DNA from: Coriobacteriia bacterium
GTDB taxonomy: Bacteria > Actinomycetota > Coriobacteriia > Anaerosomatales > Anaerosomataceae
DNA length: 38,009 bases
Assembly: GCA_016933785.1 (NCBI GenBank)
Contig: JAFGAG010000017.1
Span: 1 to 38,009 of the forward strand
Direction of reading: 5' to 3'
Part shown: positions 9,670 through 18,892 of the stretch, in pieces
Position numbering within the stretch: the first letter of the stretch is position 1
How the letters are laid out: each line of letters opens with the position of its first letter
Program-made: the position numbers and the translations under genes
The notes under the pieces: model-generated
Databases searched by the model: none
The model's input: only the letters and a program-made list of their open reading frames with translations
Told to the model about the DNA's origin: nothing

Positions 9670-12057
9670 TCATCGCTCCGGCGTGCGCCCCAGAAGCCGC
9701 AGCCCGTTTGCGATCACGAGCAGCGCGATCCCGGTGTCAGCGAAGACCGCCATCCACAGCGTCGCCTTACCCACGACCGCGAGTGCGATGAACACGACCT
9801 TCACGGCAATGGACGCAGCCACGTTCTGCCGGATGACACGCATCGTCCGCCTGCCGAGGGCGAGGAAGCGCGGCACGCCCGCGAGGTCGTCACCCATGAG
9901 CGCCACATCGGCGGTCTCGATCGCCGTGTGGCTGCCGGCCGCGCCCATTGCCACGCCGATGTCTGCCGTGGCGAGGGCAGGCGCATCGTTCACGCCATCC
10001 CCCACGAGCAGCACGGAACCGTAGCCCGCCCGCAACTCCTCCACGGCCCCGGTCTTGTCCTGCGGCAGCAGCCTCGACCGTACCTCTGTGATACCGGTCA
10101 TCTCCGCCACCCGGGCCGCGGCCTGCGGACTGTCGCCCGTCAACATCACCACGTGCTCGATGCCGCCCGCACGCAGCCCTTCCACAGCCGAGGCCGCTCT
10201 GGTGCGCACCGCATCGGCCACGCCGATCACGCCCAGTACGCGTGGAGGGACCGTGTCGTGCGCGAGCACGACGAGTGTCGTGAGGCCCTGAGCTTCGAGT
10301 TCGCCGATCGTCGTCTCCGCGCCGCCGGGTCCTGCCCCCTGCTCTGCAGCGCTCCGTGCGCTGACCACCGACACCTCGAGCCCATCCACCACGCCGCTCA
10401 CGCCGCGGCCGGGCTCCTCGCGCACGTCTCTCACTCCTGGAAGCGGACCCCCGACCGCCGCAGCCACCGCGGCGGCCAGCGGATGGTTGGAGTGCGCCTC
10501 GACCGCGGCCGCGAGACGCAGTACGCGGTCGGAGGGTTCATCGCCCAGTGCGACCACTTCGGCCACCACCGGCCGACCCTCCGTGAGCGTCCCCGTCTTG
10601 TCGAACGCCACGACCCGAATGCCCGCCGCCCGCTCGAGGAACGCGCCACCTTTCACGAGGATACCGTCGCGCGTGGCACGGGTGATGCCCGAGACGACCG
10701 CTACCGGCGTCGAGACGACGAGCGCACAGGGGCACGAGATCACGAGCAGCGTGAGGGAGCGATACACCCACTCCCGCCACCCTTCGAAGCCTGAGATGCC
10801 GGTCGCGAACTCGCCGAGCAGCGGACCGCCGACCGCAAGGGCGATCGCCGCGACGACTACGATGGGCGTGTACACGCGACTGAACCGGTCGACGAAACGC
10901 TGCACCGGTGCCCGGGTGGCCTGAGCGGATTCCACGAGCTCCACGATCCGAGCGATGGTCGTGTCAGTCGCCCCGGCGGTTGTGACGATCACGACGAGAC
11001 CCGATGTATTGAGCGTGCCCGCATAGACGAGGTCCCCGGGCCCCCGGTCGGCGGGTAGTGACTCGCCGGTGATGGGAGACTCGTCGAAAGCCGACCGCCC
11101 CTCGGTGATGCGTCCATCGAGCGGCACGCGCTCCCCAGGGCGCACCACCACGGACTCCCCGACGGCGACATCCTCTGGCCCCACCTCGAGTTCGACGCCG
11201 TCCCTGCGAACACGTGCCCGGGCAGGGGCCAGTGACATCAGCTCGCCGATCTCGCGCCTCGTGCGGGCCACGGAGCGTGACTCCAGCATGCCGCCGAGCG
11301 CGAACAGCACGATCACGGTGGCGCCCTCGCCCCACTCGCCAAGCGCAGCCGCACCCGAGACAGCCAGCGTCATGAGCACGTTCATATCGAGCGACCGCGC
11401 CATGAGAGAGACGACAGCACGGCGCCAGACGAGCGAGCCGCCGACGATGATCGCAAGCGCGTGAGCCGCCATCCCGGCGGTCTCGGCACCCGTCCACGAG
11501 AGCAACCATCCCACGATGAGCAGCGCCGCCGAGGCGGCCACGCTGACCTCGGTGCGGTTACGGGTCCACCACGAGACCGGCGGGAGCCCCGTGTCATCGG
11601 CAACAGCCAGCGCCTCGATGCCGTGTCCGGCGCCTACAACGATCGCCACCGCGCGCGCACGAGGGTCGTTCGCACGGTCGTACTCGATCCGAAGCAGGCC
11701 GGTCGCGAAGTTCACGTCGGCCGAGAGCACACCCGGAAGCTGCTGTACGGACTTTGCCACGGTCCGCGCGCAGTCGGGTCAATCAAGCCCTTCGAGGCGG
11801 TACACGGCGTGACCGAACGCATCGGCTTCCTCAAGTGCGCGCCGCTCGATCACGAGGTTCAGTTCTTCGAACGAGACCACCGACGGGTCGAAGGTGACCT
11901 CGAGCTCTCCCGCCTCGCTATCGCAGCGTGCGGTCAGAACACCTTCGAGTCCGCGAACGCCGGCGCAGATCCGCTCGGCGCACGCCACACAGTGCTGCGG
12001 ACCGGGAAGCACCGCGGCCAGGTCGAACCGGTGGGTCTCCGGCGCGGGATCGGCCAT
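9670..12057 (-). CDS. Heavy-metal-transporting P1B-type ATPase with two N-terminal HMA domains; in-frame TGA at 11779-11781 possibly decoded as selenocysteine
   Basis: ORFs 11779..12135(-) and 9670..11760(-) are in the same frame, separated only by TGA plus PDCART before the GTG at 11760. Merged reading: MADPAPETHRFDLAAVLPGPQHCVACAERICAGVRGLEGV...HAVYRLEGLD[UGA]PDCARTVAKSVQQLPGVLSADVNFATGLLRIEYD...; ATPase motifs CPC, DKTGTLTEGRP, GDGVNDAPALATADIGVAMG. ATG at 12057 sits 2 nt after the permease TGA. Confidence 0.8.
11732..11781 (-). promoter_or_regulatory. Candidate bacterial SECIS element (UGA plus downstream hairpin)
   Basis: mRNA after UGA: CCCGACUGCGCGCGGACCGUGGCAAAGUCCGUACAGCAGCUUCCGGG. 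Manual pairing: nt1-4/44-47 (CCCG/CGGG), nt6-9/36-39 (CUGC/GCAG), nt12-17/27-32 (GCGGAC/GUCCGU); apical loop CGUGGCAAA starts 17 nt after UGA with G at loop position 2. Confidence 0.55.
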
Positions 12058-12059
12058 CG

Positions 12060-12857
12060 TCACGCGACGTCCCGCCGCGAGAAGACGACCACCGCCGCGA
12101 TCAGGCTGACAAGCGCGATGCCCCCGTAGAGCCACCAGGCCTCGGAGGCGACCTGCTCGCCGTTGATGAGGAGTCCCGGCTGCCAGTAGGCGATGACGTT
12201 GACGGGGCCGAGCGCCTCAGCGGCCTCCGAGGCGCCAGACAGCAGATCGGCGACCCACAGCGTGCCGAGCAGTCCGGCCGCTATCGCACCCGGCTTGCCG
12301 CCGCCCCGGAAAATGGCCGATAGCAGCATCGCGAATCCGCCCACCGCGAGAACGAACAGTGTGCCGAAGGCGATCAGCATCCCGGTCACGTCCCAGCCGA
12401 GGTTGATGTCGTAGGTCGGCCCGAAGACCTCGAGCGGCACGAAGCTCGCCATGGCGAGCACGACCGCGTACACCACAAGCACGATCACACGCGTCAGCGC
12501 GACTTTCACCCGCGAGACCGGCTGCGAGAGCACGAACTCCATCGTGCCGGCAGCGATCTCACCGGCGAACGCACGCGAGGCGTAGATGATGACCGCCGAA
12601 CTCACGATGAGGATCCACATGATGCCGAGATACTCGGTCTGGAAGTAGCCACCGAGCGATGAGAACGGCACCTCCGAGCCGCCGAACACAGCGAGCAACT
12701 CCGGTGGGAACGTCTCGATGATGTTCGCGTACTCCTCACCGATGGTCGGGTAGAACCACGTCATCATCCAGGCATACGAGACCAAGCCGATCGCGAACCA
12801 GAACATGGAGGTGCGGTGCTGATGCAGTGTGGCCTTGAAAAGTGTCCAGCTCATCAC
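12060..12857 (-). CDS. ABC transporter permease (ABC-2 type)
   Basis: Six-TM-like protein MMSWTLFKATLHQHRTSMFWFAIGLVSYAWMM...AGEIAAGTMEFVLSQPVSRVKVALTRVI; start overlaps stop of the upstream ATP-binding gene. Confidence 0.88.
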   Translation of the reverse strand: MMSWTLFKATLHQHRTSMFWFAIGLVSYAWMMTWFYPTIGEEYANIIETFPPELLAVFGGSEVPFSSLGGYFQTEYLGIMWILIVSSAVIIYASRAFAGEIAAGTMEFVLSQPVSRVKVALTRVIVLVVYAVVLAMASFVPLEVFGPTYDINLGWDVTGMLIAFGTLFVLAVGGFAMLLSAIFRGGGKPGAIAAGLLGTLWVADLLSGASEAAEALGPVNVIAYWQPGLLINGEQVASEAWWLYGGIALVSLIAAVVVFSRRDVA

Positions 12858-13774
12858 TCCTCCCCTCCTTCGGCAGCGACAGGTTCGGCAGTGTCCCGGT
12901 AGTACTCGAGGAAGACGTCCTCGAGACTCGCCTGTTGGATATGCAGATCCAGGACCTGCCGCTCTGCGACACGCTTGATGAGGGCGTCCACCGCGTCACC
13001 CCGAGCGCGGGCGGTCAACGACGTGGCGCTGATGGCTGTCACGTTGTCCACACCGGGCACCTGGGCGAGCAACGCGGGATCGACCGGCTCGGCGAACTCG
13101 ACGCCCACCTGCCGCAGCCGCTTGCCGAGGAGCGCCTTGACGCCCTCCTCGGCTACGAGTTGTCCGCCGCGGATGATACCGACGGTGTCGCACACCCGCT
13201 CGACCTCGGAGAGGACGTGGCTCGAGAGGAAGACCGTGCGGCCCTCGGCCACCCGCTCCTCGATGACCGAGTAGACGGTCTCCTGGTTGAGCGGGTCCAG
13301 CCCGCTCGTCGGTTCGTCGAGAATCAACAGCTCGGGGTCGTGTGCGAGCGCGAGGATGAGCGCGAGCTTCTGCTTGTTGCCCTTGGAGAGTTCGCGGACA
13401 CGTCGCGACGGGTCGAACTCGAACCGCTCCAGCAGCTCATCGGCAAGTCTCCCCTTGCCACCGCGGAAGCCCGCCGCGTACTGCATGTGCCAGCGGCCGG
13501 TCTCCTTCTCGTACAGCCGCACCTCACCGGCCACATAGCCGATATGGTGCCGCAGGTCCGCGCCGTCGAGAGAGACCGCTTCACCGAGCAGAGTCGCACT
13601 GCCAGACGTCGGCTTGAGCATGCCGAGCAGGCAGCGGATCGTCGTCGTCTTCCCGGCCCCGTTCGGTCCCAGGAACCCGTAGACCGCCCCCTGCGGGACG
13701 CTCATGGTGAGATCGGCCACGCCTTTGGTCTTGCCGTAGTACTTGGTCAGCGATCGGGTGCTGATTACATCCAT
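12854..13774 (-). CDS. ABC transporter ATP-binding protein
   Basis: Walker A GPNGAGKTTTIR, signature LSKGNKQKLALILALAHDPELLILDEPTSGLDPL, H-loop LSSHVLSEVERV. Confidence 0.96.
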   Translation of the reverse strand: MDVISTRSLTKYYGKTKGVADLTMSVPQGAVYGFLGPNGAGKTTTIRCLLGMLKPTSGSATLLGEAVSLDGADLRHHIGYVAGEVRLYEKETGRWHMQYAAGFRGGKGRLADELLERFEFDPSRRVRELSKGNKQKLALILALAHDPELLILDEPTSGLDPLNQETVYSVIEERVAEGRTVFLSSHVLSEVERVCDTVGIIRGGQLVAEEGVKALLGKRLRQVGVEFAEPVDPALLAQVPGVDNVTAISATSLTARARGDAVDALIKRVAERQVLDLHIQQASLEDVFLEYYRDTAEPVAAEGGEE

Positions 13775-13953
13775 GCTCCGGCCCCTTCAAGCCACGCGCG
13801 ACAAGCGGCCGCGCAACGCACACCGTTCAAGACTACCCGAAACCAACGCTTCGCCAACCTCTTCTGTGGGCCACTGATGGGTATGGACTGTCCGTGACAC
13901 GGCGCGGATGGGCAGATACTACACAGTCCGGCTGACACTAGGGAGCGCAAAGC

Positions 13954-14610
13954 GTGACTGACTCGGATCACACCCGGCGGATGTTGATCGTGATCGCGGT
14001 CGTTTCGGCCGCGCTCGTGGTGCTCGCCATCGTATGGATGCTGCGACCCGGAAGCATGACCGAGTCCGGGACCACAGAGACTGCAGATACCGGGGAGAGC
14101 ACCGTGGCCGCCTCCGCCGCGGACGTGGAGACGATGCCGGACACGGCCGCCGCGGAGAGCACCGCGCCCGAGACCGAGACGGCTCCTGCTGCCGACGCTC
14201 CCACGACCGCCGAGACACCCGCCCCCTCCGAGCGCGTCCCCGCACTCGTCGTGTCCGTACGGATCGAGGACGGCGCGACCATACTCACCGTCGATTACAT
14301 CCAGTTCCTGACCGGTGATGAGGCCTCTGCCGCCGCCGCCGACCGCGGCGACGAGTCACCGCCGCCGAACGACTACTACATCGTGAATGACAACACCCGG
14401 CTTCGGGAGTTCACGGTGCAGGACGGTATCTCGGTGTTGACGGTCGTGCAAGATGACGGCACCTCGGACCCGGGCGGTCACCTGCTCCCGCTCAACGACT
14501 GGGTGACCCGGCTCTCCGGCCCTGCGGGGGACGCATTCAGGTCGAGTTTCTACTGGCTCACCGTGAGCGGTGAGACGATCACGACGGTCGAGCAGCAGTA
14601 TCTGCCGTAG
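13954..14610 (+). CDS. Membrane-anchored/exported protein of unknown function with Thr/Ala/Glu-rich linker
   Basis: GTG start; N-terminal TM MLIVIAVVSAALVVLAIVWML; low-complexity linker; C-terminal soluble domain VPALVVSVRIEDGATILTVDYIQFLTG... Confidence 0.75.
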   Translation: MTDSDHTRRMLIVIAVVSAALVVLAIVWMLRPGSMTESGTTETADTGESTVAASAADVETMPDTAAAESTAPETETAPAADAPTTAETPAPSERVPALVVSVRIEDGATILTVDYIQFLTGDEASAAAADRGDESPPPNDYYIVNDNTRLREFTVQDGISVLTVVQDDGTSDPGGHLLPLNDWVTRLSGPAGDAFRSSFYWLTVSGETITTVEQQYLP

Positions 14611-14618
14611 ACCAGCCG

Positions 14619-16685
14619 TTACCGCTTGCGCCTGCGGGTGGCGTGCTCCGAGCCTTTGCGCGCGCCCTTCTTGAGCCGTGAAAGCACCTCGTCAGTGGTC
14701 GTCGATTCGATCTCGGCCTTGAGCTTCACGACCTGGTCGCGCAACCGCGCGGCGTTCTCAAAATCGAGCGCCTCAGCGGCGGAATGCATGTCCTCCTCCA
14801 TCGCGGCCAGGATCCGGGCGCGCTCCTCGGATGGAAGGCGGCCAAGCTCGGACGCCACATCCACACTCGGCTCGAGCCCGACCCCGGTCTCGCGCACGTA
14901 CTGCGCGATATCGTGGATGGCTTTCCGGATGGTCTGCGGCTCGATGCCGTGTTCCGCGTTGAACGCGAGCTGCCGGTCGCGGCGTCGCTCGGTCTCATCC
15001 ATCGCGGTGCGCATGGAGTCCGTGACCTTGTCGGCGTAGAGGATGACCTCGCCGGAGACGTTGCGTGCGGCACGGCCGATCGTCTGGATGAGCGAGCGGT
15101 GGTTGCGCAGGAAGCCTTCCTTGTCGGCATCGAGGATCGCCACGAGCGAGACCTCCGGGAGGTCGAGGCCTTCACGGAGCAGGTTGATGCCCACGAGGCA
15201 GTCGATCACACCGGCGCGGAGGTCACGCAGGATCTCCACGCGCTCGAGCGTACCGATGTCGCTGTGCATGTAGCGCACCTTGATGCCGTGCTCGAAGAGG
15301 TAGTCAGCGAGGTCCTCGGCCATCTTCTTGGTGAGGGTGGTGACGAGCGTGCGTTCGTTGCGCTCGGCCCGCTCGCGCACCTCGGCCATGAGGTCGTCGA
15401 TCTGACCGTGCGTGGGCCGTACCTCGATCGCCGGGTCCACCAGGCCCGTGGGACGGATGATCTGCTCGACGACGCGCTTGCTCGTGCGCAGCTCGTAGTC
15501 GCCGGGCGTGGCCGAGACGAAGATCGTCTGCGGGATGCGCGCGCGGAACTCGTCGAACTTGAGCGGGCGGTTGTCCAGTGCGCTCGGCAGGCGGAACCCG
15601 TGCTCCACAAGCGTGAGCTTGCGCGATCGGTCGCCCTCGTACATGCCGTGAAGCTGCGGCACCGTCACGTGGCTCTCATCGATGATGCACAGGAAGTCCG
15701 TGCCAAAGTAGTCGATGAGTGTATGCGGCGGCTCGCCGGGACTGCGGCCATCGAGGTGACGCGAGTAGTTCTCGATGCCGTTGCAGTAGCCCATCTCCTC
15801 GAGCATCTCGAGGTCGTAGGAGGTGCGCATCTCGAGCCGCTGCGCAGCCAGGAGCTTCCCGTCGGCGTTCAGCTGCACGAGCCGCTCGTGGAGCTCTTCG
15901 CGGATCGCACCGATGGCGCCGGTCATCTTGTCCTTGGGCGTCACGTAGTGCGTGGCGGGCCAGATCGGCGTCGCTTCGAAGCGGTTCACCACCTCGCCGG
16001 TGACGTTGTCCACCTCGGTGATCGACTCGATCTCATCGCCGAAGAACTCGACGCGGATGGGCAGATCGGCGTAGGGCGGGAAGATATCGAGCACGTCGCC
16101 GCGCACGCGAAAGGTGCCACGGGAGAGGTCGTAATCGTTGCGGTCGTACTGGATGTCGATGAGATCGTAGATGAGCTTGTCGCGATCGTACGGCGCCGCC
16201 TCGGCGAGGAAGACCGCCATCCCGGCGTAGTCCTCCGGTGAGCCGATACCGTAGATGCAGCTCACGCTCGCGACCACCACGACATCCTTGCGTGAGAGCA
16301 GGGCTGCGGTGGCCGCGTGCCGGAGCTTCTCGACCTCGGCGTTGATCGACGCGTCCTTCTCGATGAAGGTGTCCGTGCTCGGGACGTATGCCTCGGGCTG
16401 GTAGTAGTCGTAGTACGAGACGAAGTACATGACCGCGTTGTCGGGCATGACGTCGCGGATCTCACTGGCGAGCTGCGCGGCGAGCGTCTTGTTGGGCGCC
16501 AAGATCAGCGTCGGCTTCTGAACAGCCTCTATGAGCTTGGTCATCGTGAAGGTCTTGCCCGAGCCGGTCACGCCGAGAAGCGTCTGGTCGGTCAGCCCCG
16601 CGCGTACTCCCTCGGCGAGACCCTCGATAGCTACCGGCTGATCACCTGCCGGCTCGAACTCCGAGACGACCTTCAGCTCCCGCAT
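14619..16685 (-). CDS. uvrB: Excinuclease ABC subunit UvrB
   Basis: [56 protein letters not shown]-terminal UVR motif. Confidence 0.99.
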   Translation of the reverse strand: MRELKVVSEFEPAGDQPVAIEGLAEGVRAGLTDQTLLGVTGSGKTFTMTKLIEAVQKPTLILAPNKTLAAQLASEIRDVMPDNAVMYFVSYYDYYQPEAYVPSTDTFIEKDASINAEVEKLRHAATAALLSRKDVVVVASVSCIYGIGSPEDYAGMAVFLAEAAPYDRDKLIYDLIDIQYDRNDYDLSRGTFRVRGDVLDIFPPYADLPIRVEFFGDEIESITEVDNVTGEVVNRFEATPIWPATHYVTPKDKMTGAIGAIREELHERLVQLNADGKLLAAQRLEMRTSYDLEMLEEMGYCNGIENYSRHLDGRSPGEPPHTLIDYFGTDFLCIIDESHVTVPQLHGMYEGDRSRKLTLVEHGFRLPSALDNRPLKFDEFRARIPQTIFVSATPGDYELRTSKRVVEQIIRPTGLVDPAIEVRPTHGQIDDLMAEVRERAERNERTLVTTLTKKMAEDLADYLFEHGIKVRYMHSDIGTLERVEILRDLRAGVIDCLVGINLLREGLDLPEVSLVAILDADKEGFLRNHRSLIQTIGRAARNVSGEVILYADKVTDSMRTAMDETERRRDRQLAFNAEHGIEPQTIRKAIHDIAQYVRETGVGLEPSVDVASELGRLPSEERARILAAMEEDMHSAAEALDFENAARLRDQVVKLKAEIESTTTDEVLSRLKKGARKGSEHATRRRKR

Positions 16686-16691
16686 GATCCG

Positions 16692-17303
16692 TTACACCTC
16701 TCTCGGCGCGATCTCCGTGTCCCAGAACGCCGCGATCGCGGCCCGGAACTCGTCCAAGTCGCCATCGTTCTCGATCACGTAGTCGGCGATCTCGCGGCGC
16801 TCTCCGTCGCCGGCCTGGCGTGCGATGCGGTTCTCGGTGTCCTCGCGCGACATCCCACGGGCGATCGCACGCTCGATACGCGTCTCCTCGTGCGCCGAGA
16901 TCGTGAGCACCGCGTCGACCGGCTCGAGGAAGAGTGGGGACTCCACCAGCAGCGGGATGACGAGCACGACCGCCTGGGGCTGCTCGCCCTGGAGAGCGAG
17001 CGTGTCGAGCGCGCCCGCCACGGTCGCGAGGATGGCCGGGTGCATGATCGCGTTGAGTTGCTGGGTGGCCTCCTCCGAAGCGAACGCGGCTGCAGCGAGT
17101 GCCGTACGGTCGATCCGGCCGTCGGCGCCGACGATCTGCTCACCGAACGCCGCCACGACCCTGTCCTGCACCACGGCAGCCTGCTCGAGCAGCACGTGGC
17201 CGATCGTGTCCAGATCGATCACAACAGCGCCACGATCGGCGAAGACCTCGGCAGCGGTCGACTTGCCGGAGCCGATACCACCGGTGAGTGCCAGTACGTA
17301 CAT
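16692..17303 (-). CDS. coaE: Dephospho-CoA kinase
   Basis: MYVLALTGGIGSGKSTAAEVFADRGAVVIDLDTIGHVLLE; VVLVIPLLVESPLF; adjacent to rpsA. Confidence 0.96.
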   Translation of the reverse strand: MYVLALTGGIGSGKSTAAEVFADRGAVVIDLDTIGHVLLEQAAVVQDRVVAAFGEQIVGADGRIDRTALAAAAFASEEATQQLNAIMHPAILATVAGALDTLALQGEQPQAVVLVIPLLVESPLFLEPVDAVLTISAHEETRIERAIARGMSREDTENRIARQAGDGERREIADYVIENDGDLDEFRAAIAAFWDTEIAPREV

Positions 17304-17389
17304 CGTGTGCCTCCAGACGGTTCGGGGCCGGGCCGCGCTCTCGCGTCAGCCCAGCCCCGGATTGTTCTCCTACGTGTGGTGCGGAGAGG

Positions 17390-18724
17390 TTACTCCTCGT
17401 CGCTCTCGGCGTCGGCGGCATCTTCGACTGCCTCGGCCTCGACAACCTCGACGACTTCCTCGGCTTCGACGACTTCCTCAGCCTCGGTGTCCGCAACCTC
17501 GACGACTTCCTCGGCTTCGACGGTCTCGACAGTCTCGACGGCTTCGGCCTCGACACCCTCAACGGCCTCCTCGGCCCCATCCTCGTCCTCGGACGGCGCG
17601 GGGATCGCGTCCGGAAGGCCGAGCTCCTCGTTGGCCGCACGGATCGAGAGCGAGATGCGACGGCGGTCCAGGTCGACATCCATGACCTTGACTTTGATCT
17701 CGTCGGCTACGCGCACGACATCCTCGGGCTTCTCCACGTGGCCGCGGGCCATCTCGGAGATGTGGACGAGGCCCTCGACGTTGTCACCGATCTCGACGAA
17801 GGCGCCGAACGGGACGATCTTCGTGACCTTACCGTCCACGATCACGCCGACGGTGAAGTCCTTGACGAGCTGCTTCCACGGATCTTCCTGGGTCTGCTTG
17901 AGGCCGAGGGAGATGCGCTCGCGGCTCATGTCCACGTCCAGGACCTGCACCTCGACCTTATCGCCCACCGCGACGACCTCGGACGGGTGGTTCACGTGGC
18001 TCCAGCTGAGCTCGGAGATGTGGACCAGACCATCGATGCCGCCGAGGTCGACGAATGCGCCGAAGTCGACGATCGAGGACACGGTACCCGGCAGGATCAT
18101 GCCCTTGACCAGCTTGTTGAGCACGTCCTGACGCTCCTGCTTGCGGTCCTCCTCGAGCACCACGCGGCGCGAAAGGACGACGTTGTTGCGGTTGCGGTCC
18201 ATCTCGATGACACGCGCCTCGAGGCGATCGCCAAGGAACATGTGGAGGTCCTTCACGCGGCGAAGGTCCACGAGCGAGGCAGGCAGGAAGCCGCGAAGGC
18301 CGATGTCCAGGATGAGACCGCCCTTGACGACCTCGATGACCTCGCCCTCGACGTTCTCGCCACCTTCGAACTTCTTCTCGATATCGTTCCACGCGCGCTC
18401 GTAAGCGGCGCGCTTCTTGGAAAGGATGAGTCGGCCGTCCTTGTCCTCCTTCTGGAGAACGAGCGCCTCGATCTCGTCGCCGAGCTGCACGATGTCAGCC
18501 GGATTGGCATCCTTGCGGATTGAGAGTTCGCGCGCCGGGATGACGCCCTCGGACTTGTAGCCGATGTCGAGCAGGACTTCGTCCCGCTCCACCTGGACCA
18601 CGGTACCGGTCACCAGATCACCGTCATCGAAGTCGGTGATGGTGCCATCGATGAGAGCATGCATCTCCTCATCGGTGTACTCGTGATCGTCCTGCTCGAT
18701 GTAGCTGCCGTACTCTTCTACCAT
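17390..18724 (-). CDS. rpsA: 30S ribosomal protein S1 (four S1 motifs, acidic repetitive C-terminus)
   Basis: S1 motifs e.g. GMILPGTVSSIVDFGAFVDLGGIDGLVHISELSW and GKVTKIVPFGAFVEIGDNVEGLVHISEM; C-terminal Glu/Val-rich tail. Confidence 0.97.
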   Translation of the reverse strand: MVEEYGSYIEQDDHEYTDEEMHALIDGTITDFDDGDLVTGTVVQVERDEVLLDIGYKSEGVIPARELSIRKDANPADIVQLGDEIEALVLQKEDKDGRLILSKKRAAYERAWNDIEKKFEGGENVEGEVIEVVKGGLILDIGLRGFLPASLVDLRRVKDLHMFLGDRLEARVIEMDRNRNNVVLSRRVVLEEDRKQERQDVLNKLVKGMILPGTVSSIVDFGAFVDLGGIDGLVHISELSWSHVNHPSEVVAVGDKVEVQVLDVDMSRERISLGLKQTQEDPWKQLVKDFTVGVIVDGKVTKIVPFGAFVEIGDNVEGLVHISEMARGHVEKPEDVVRVADEIKVKVMDVDLDRRRISLSIRAANEELGLPDAIPAPSEDEDGAEEAVEGVEAEAVETVETVEAEEVVEVADTEAEEVVEAEEVVEVVEAEAVEDAADAESDEE

Positions 18725-18892
18725 TGCGGGTGGCCCCTTTCGTGCTTTCGGGGCCCCGGTCCCATGTCGTCTCGGTCGCTTATCTTCCGGTCAGCCATGC
18801 TCTCGGGGGCCAATAGGACTGCTCACTACACGCGCACGCGTAGCCGAGAGAGTATAGCACCGTGATGCAATGGATGCGACACCCCCGGAGCT

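Noticed and set aside
11779-12135. Treating the first HMA segment as a separate metallochaperone gene and 9670..11760 as an independent ATPase
   Set aside because: Same frame, only six codons after the TGA before the GTG, no Shine-Dalgarno, and the HMA motif is continuous across the TGA. A true nonsense mutation remains possible and is listed as the refuting alternative.
14784-16241. 485-aa plus-strand ORF antisense to uvrB
   Set aside because: His/Val/Asp/Leu/Arg-rich composition typical of the codon shadow of a high-GC gene; uvrB on the minus strand is unambiguous.
17324-17358. GC-rich hairpin between rpsA and coaE as a terminator
   Set aside because: No T-tract on either side; may be an mRNA-stabilizing stem but nothing supports more.
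16317-18523. Long plus-strand ORFs antisense to uvrB/coaE/rpsA, including Ser/Thr-rich and Asp/Leu-rich repetitive translations
   Set aside because: Repetitiveness is mirrored from the S1 acidic tail repeats; not independent genes.
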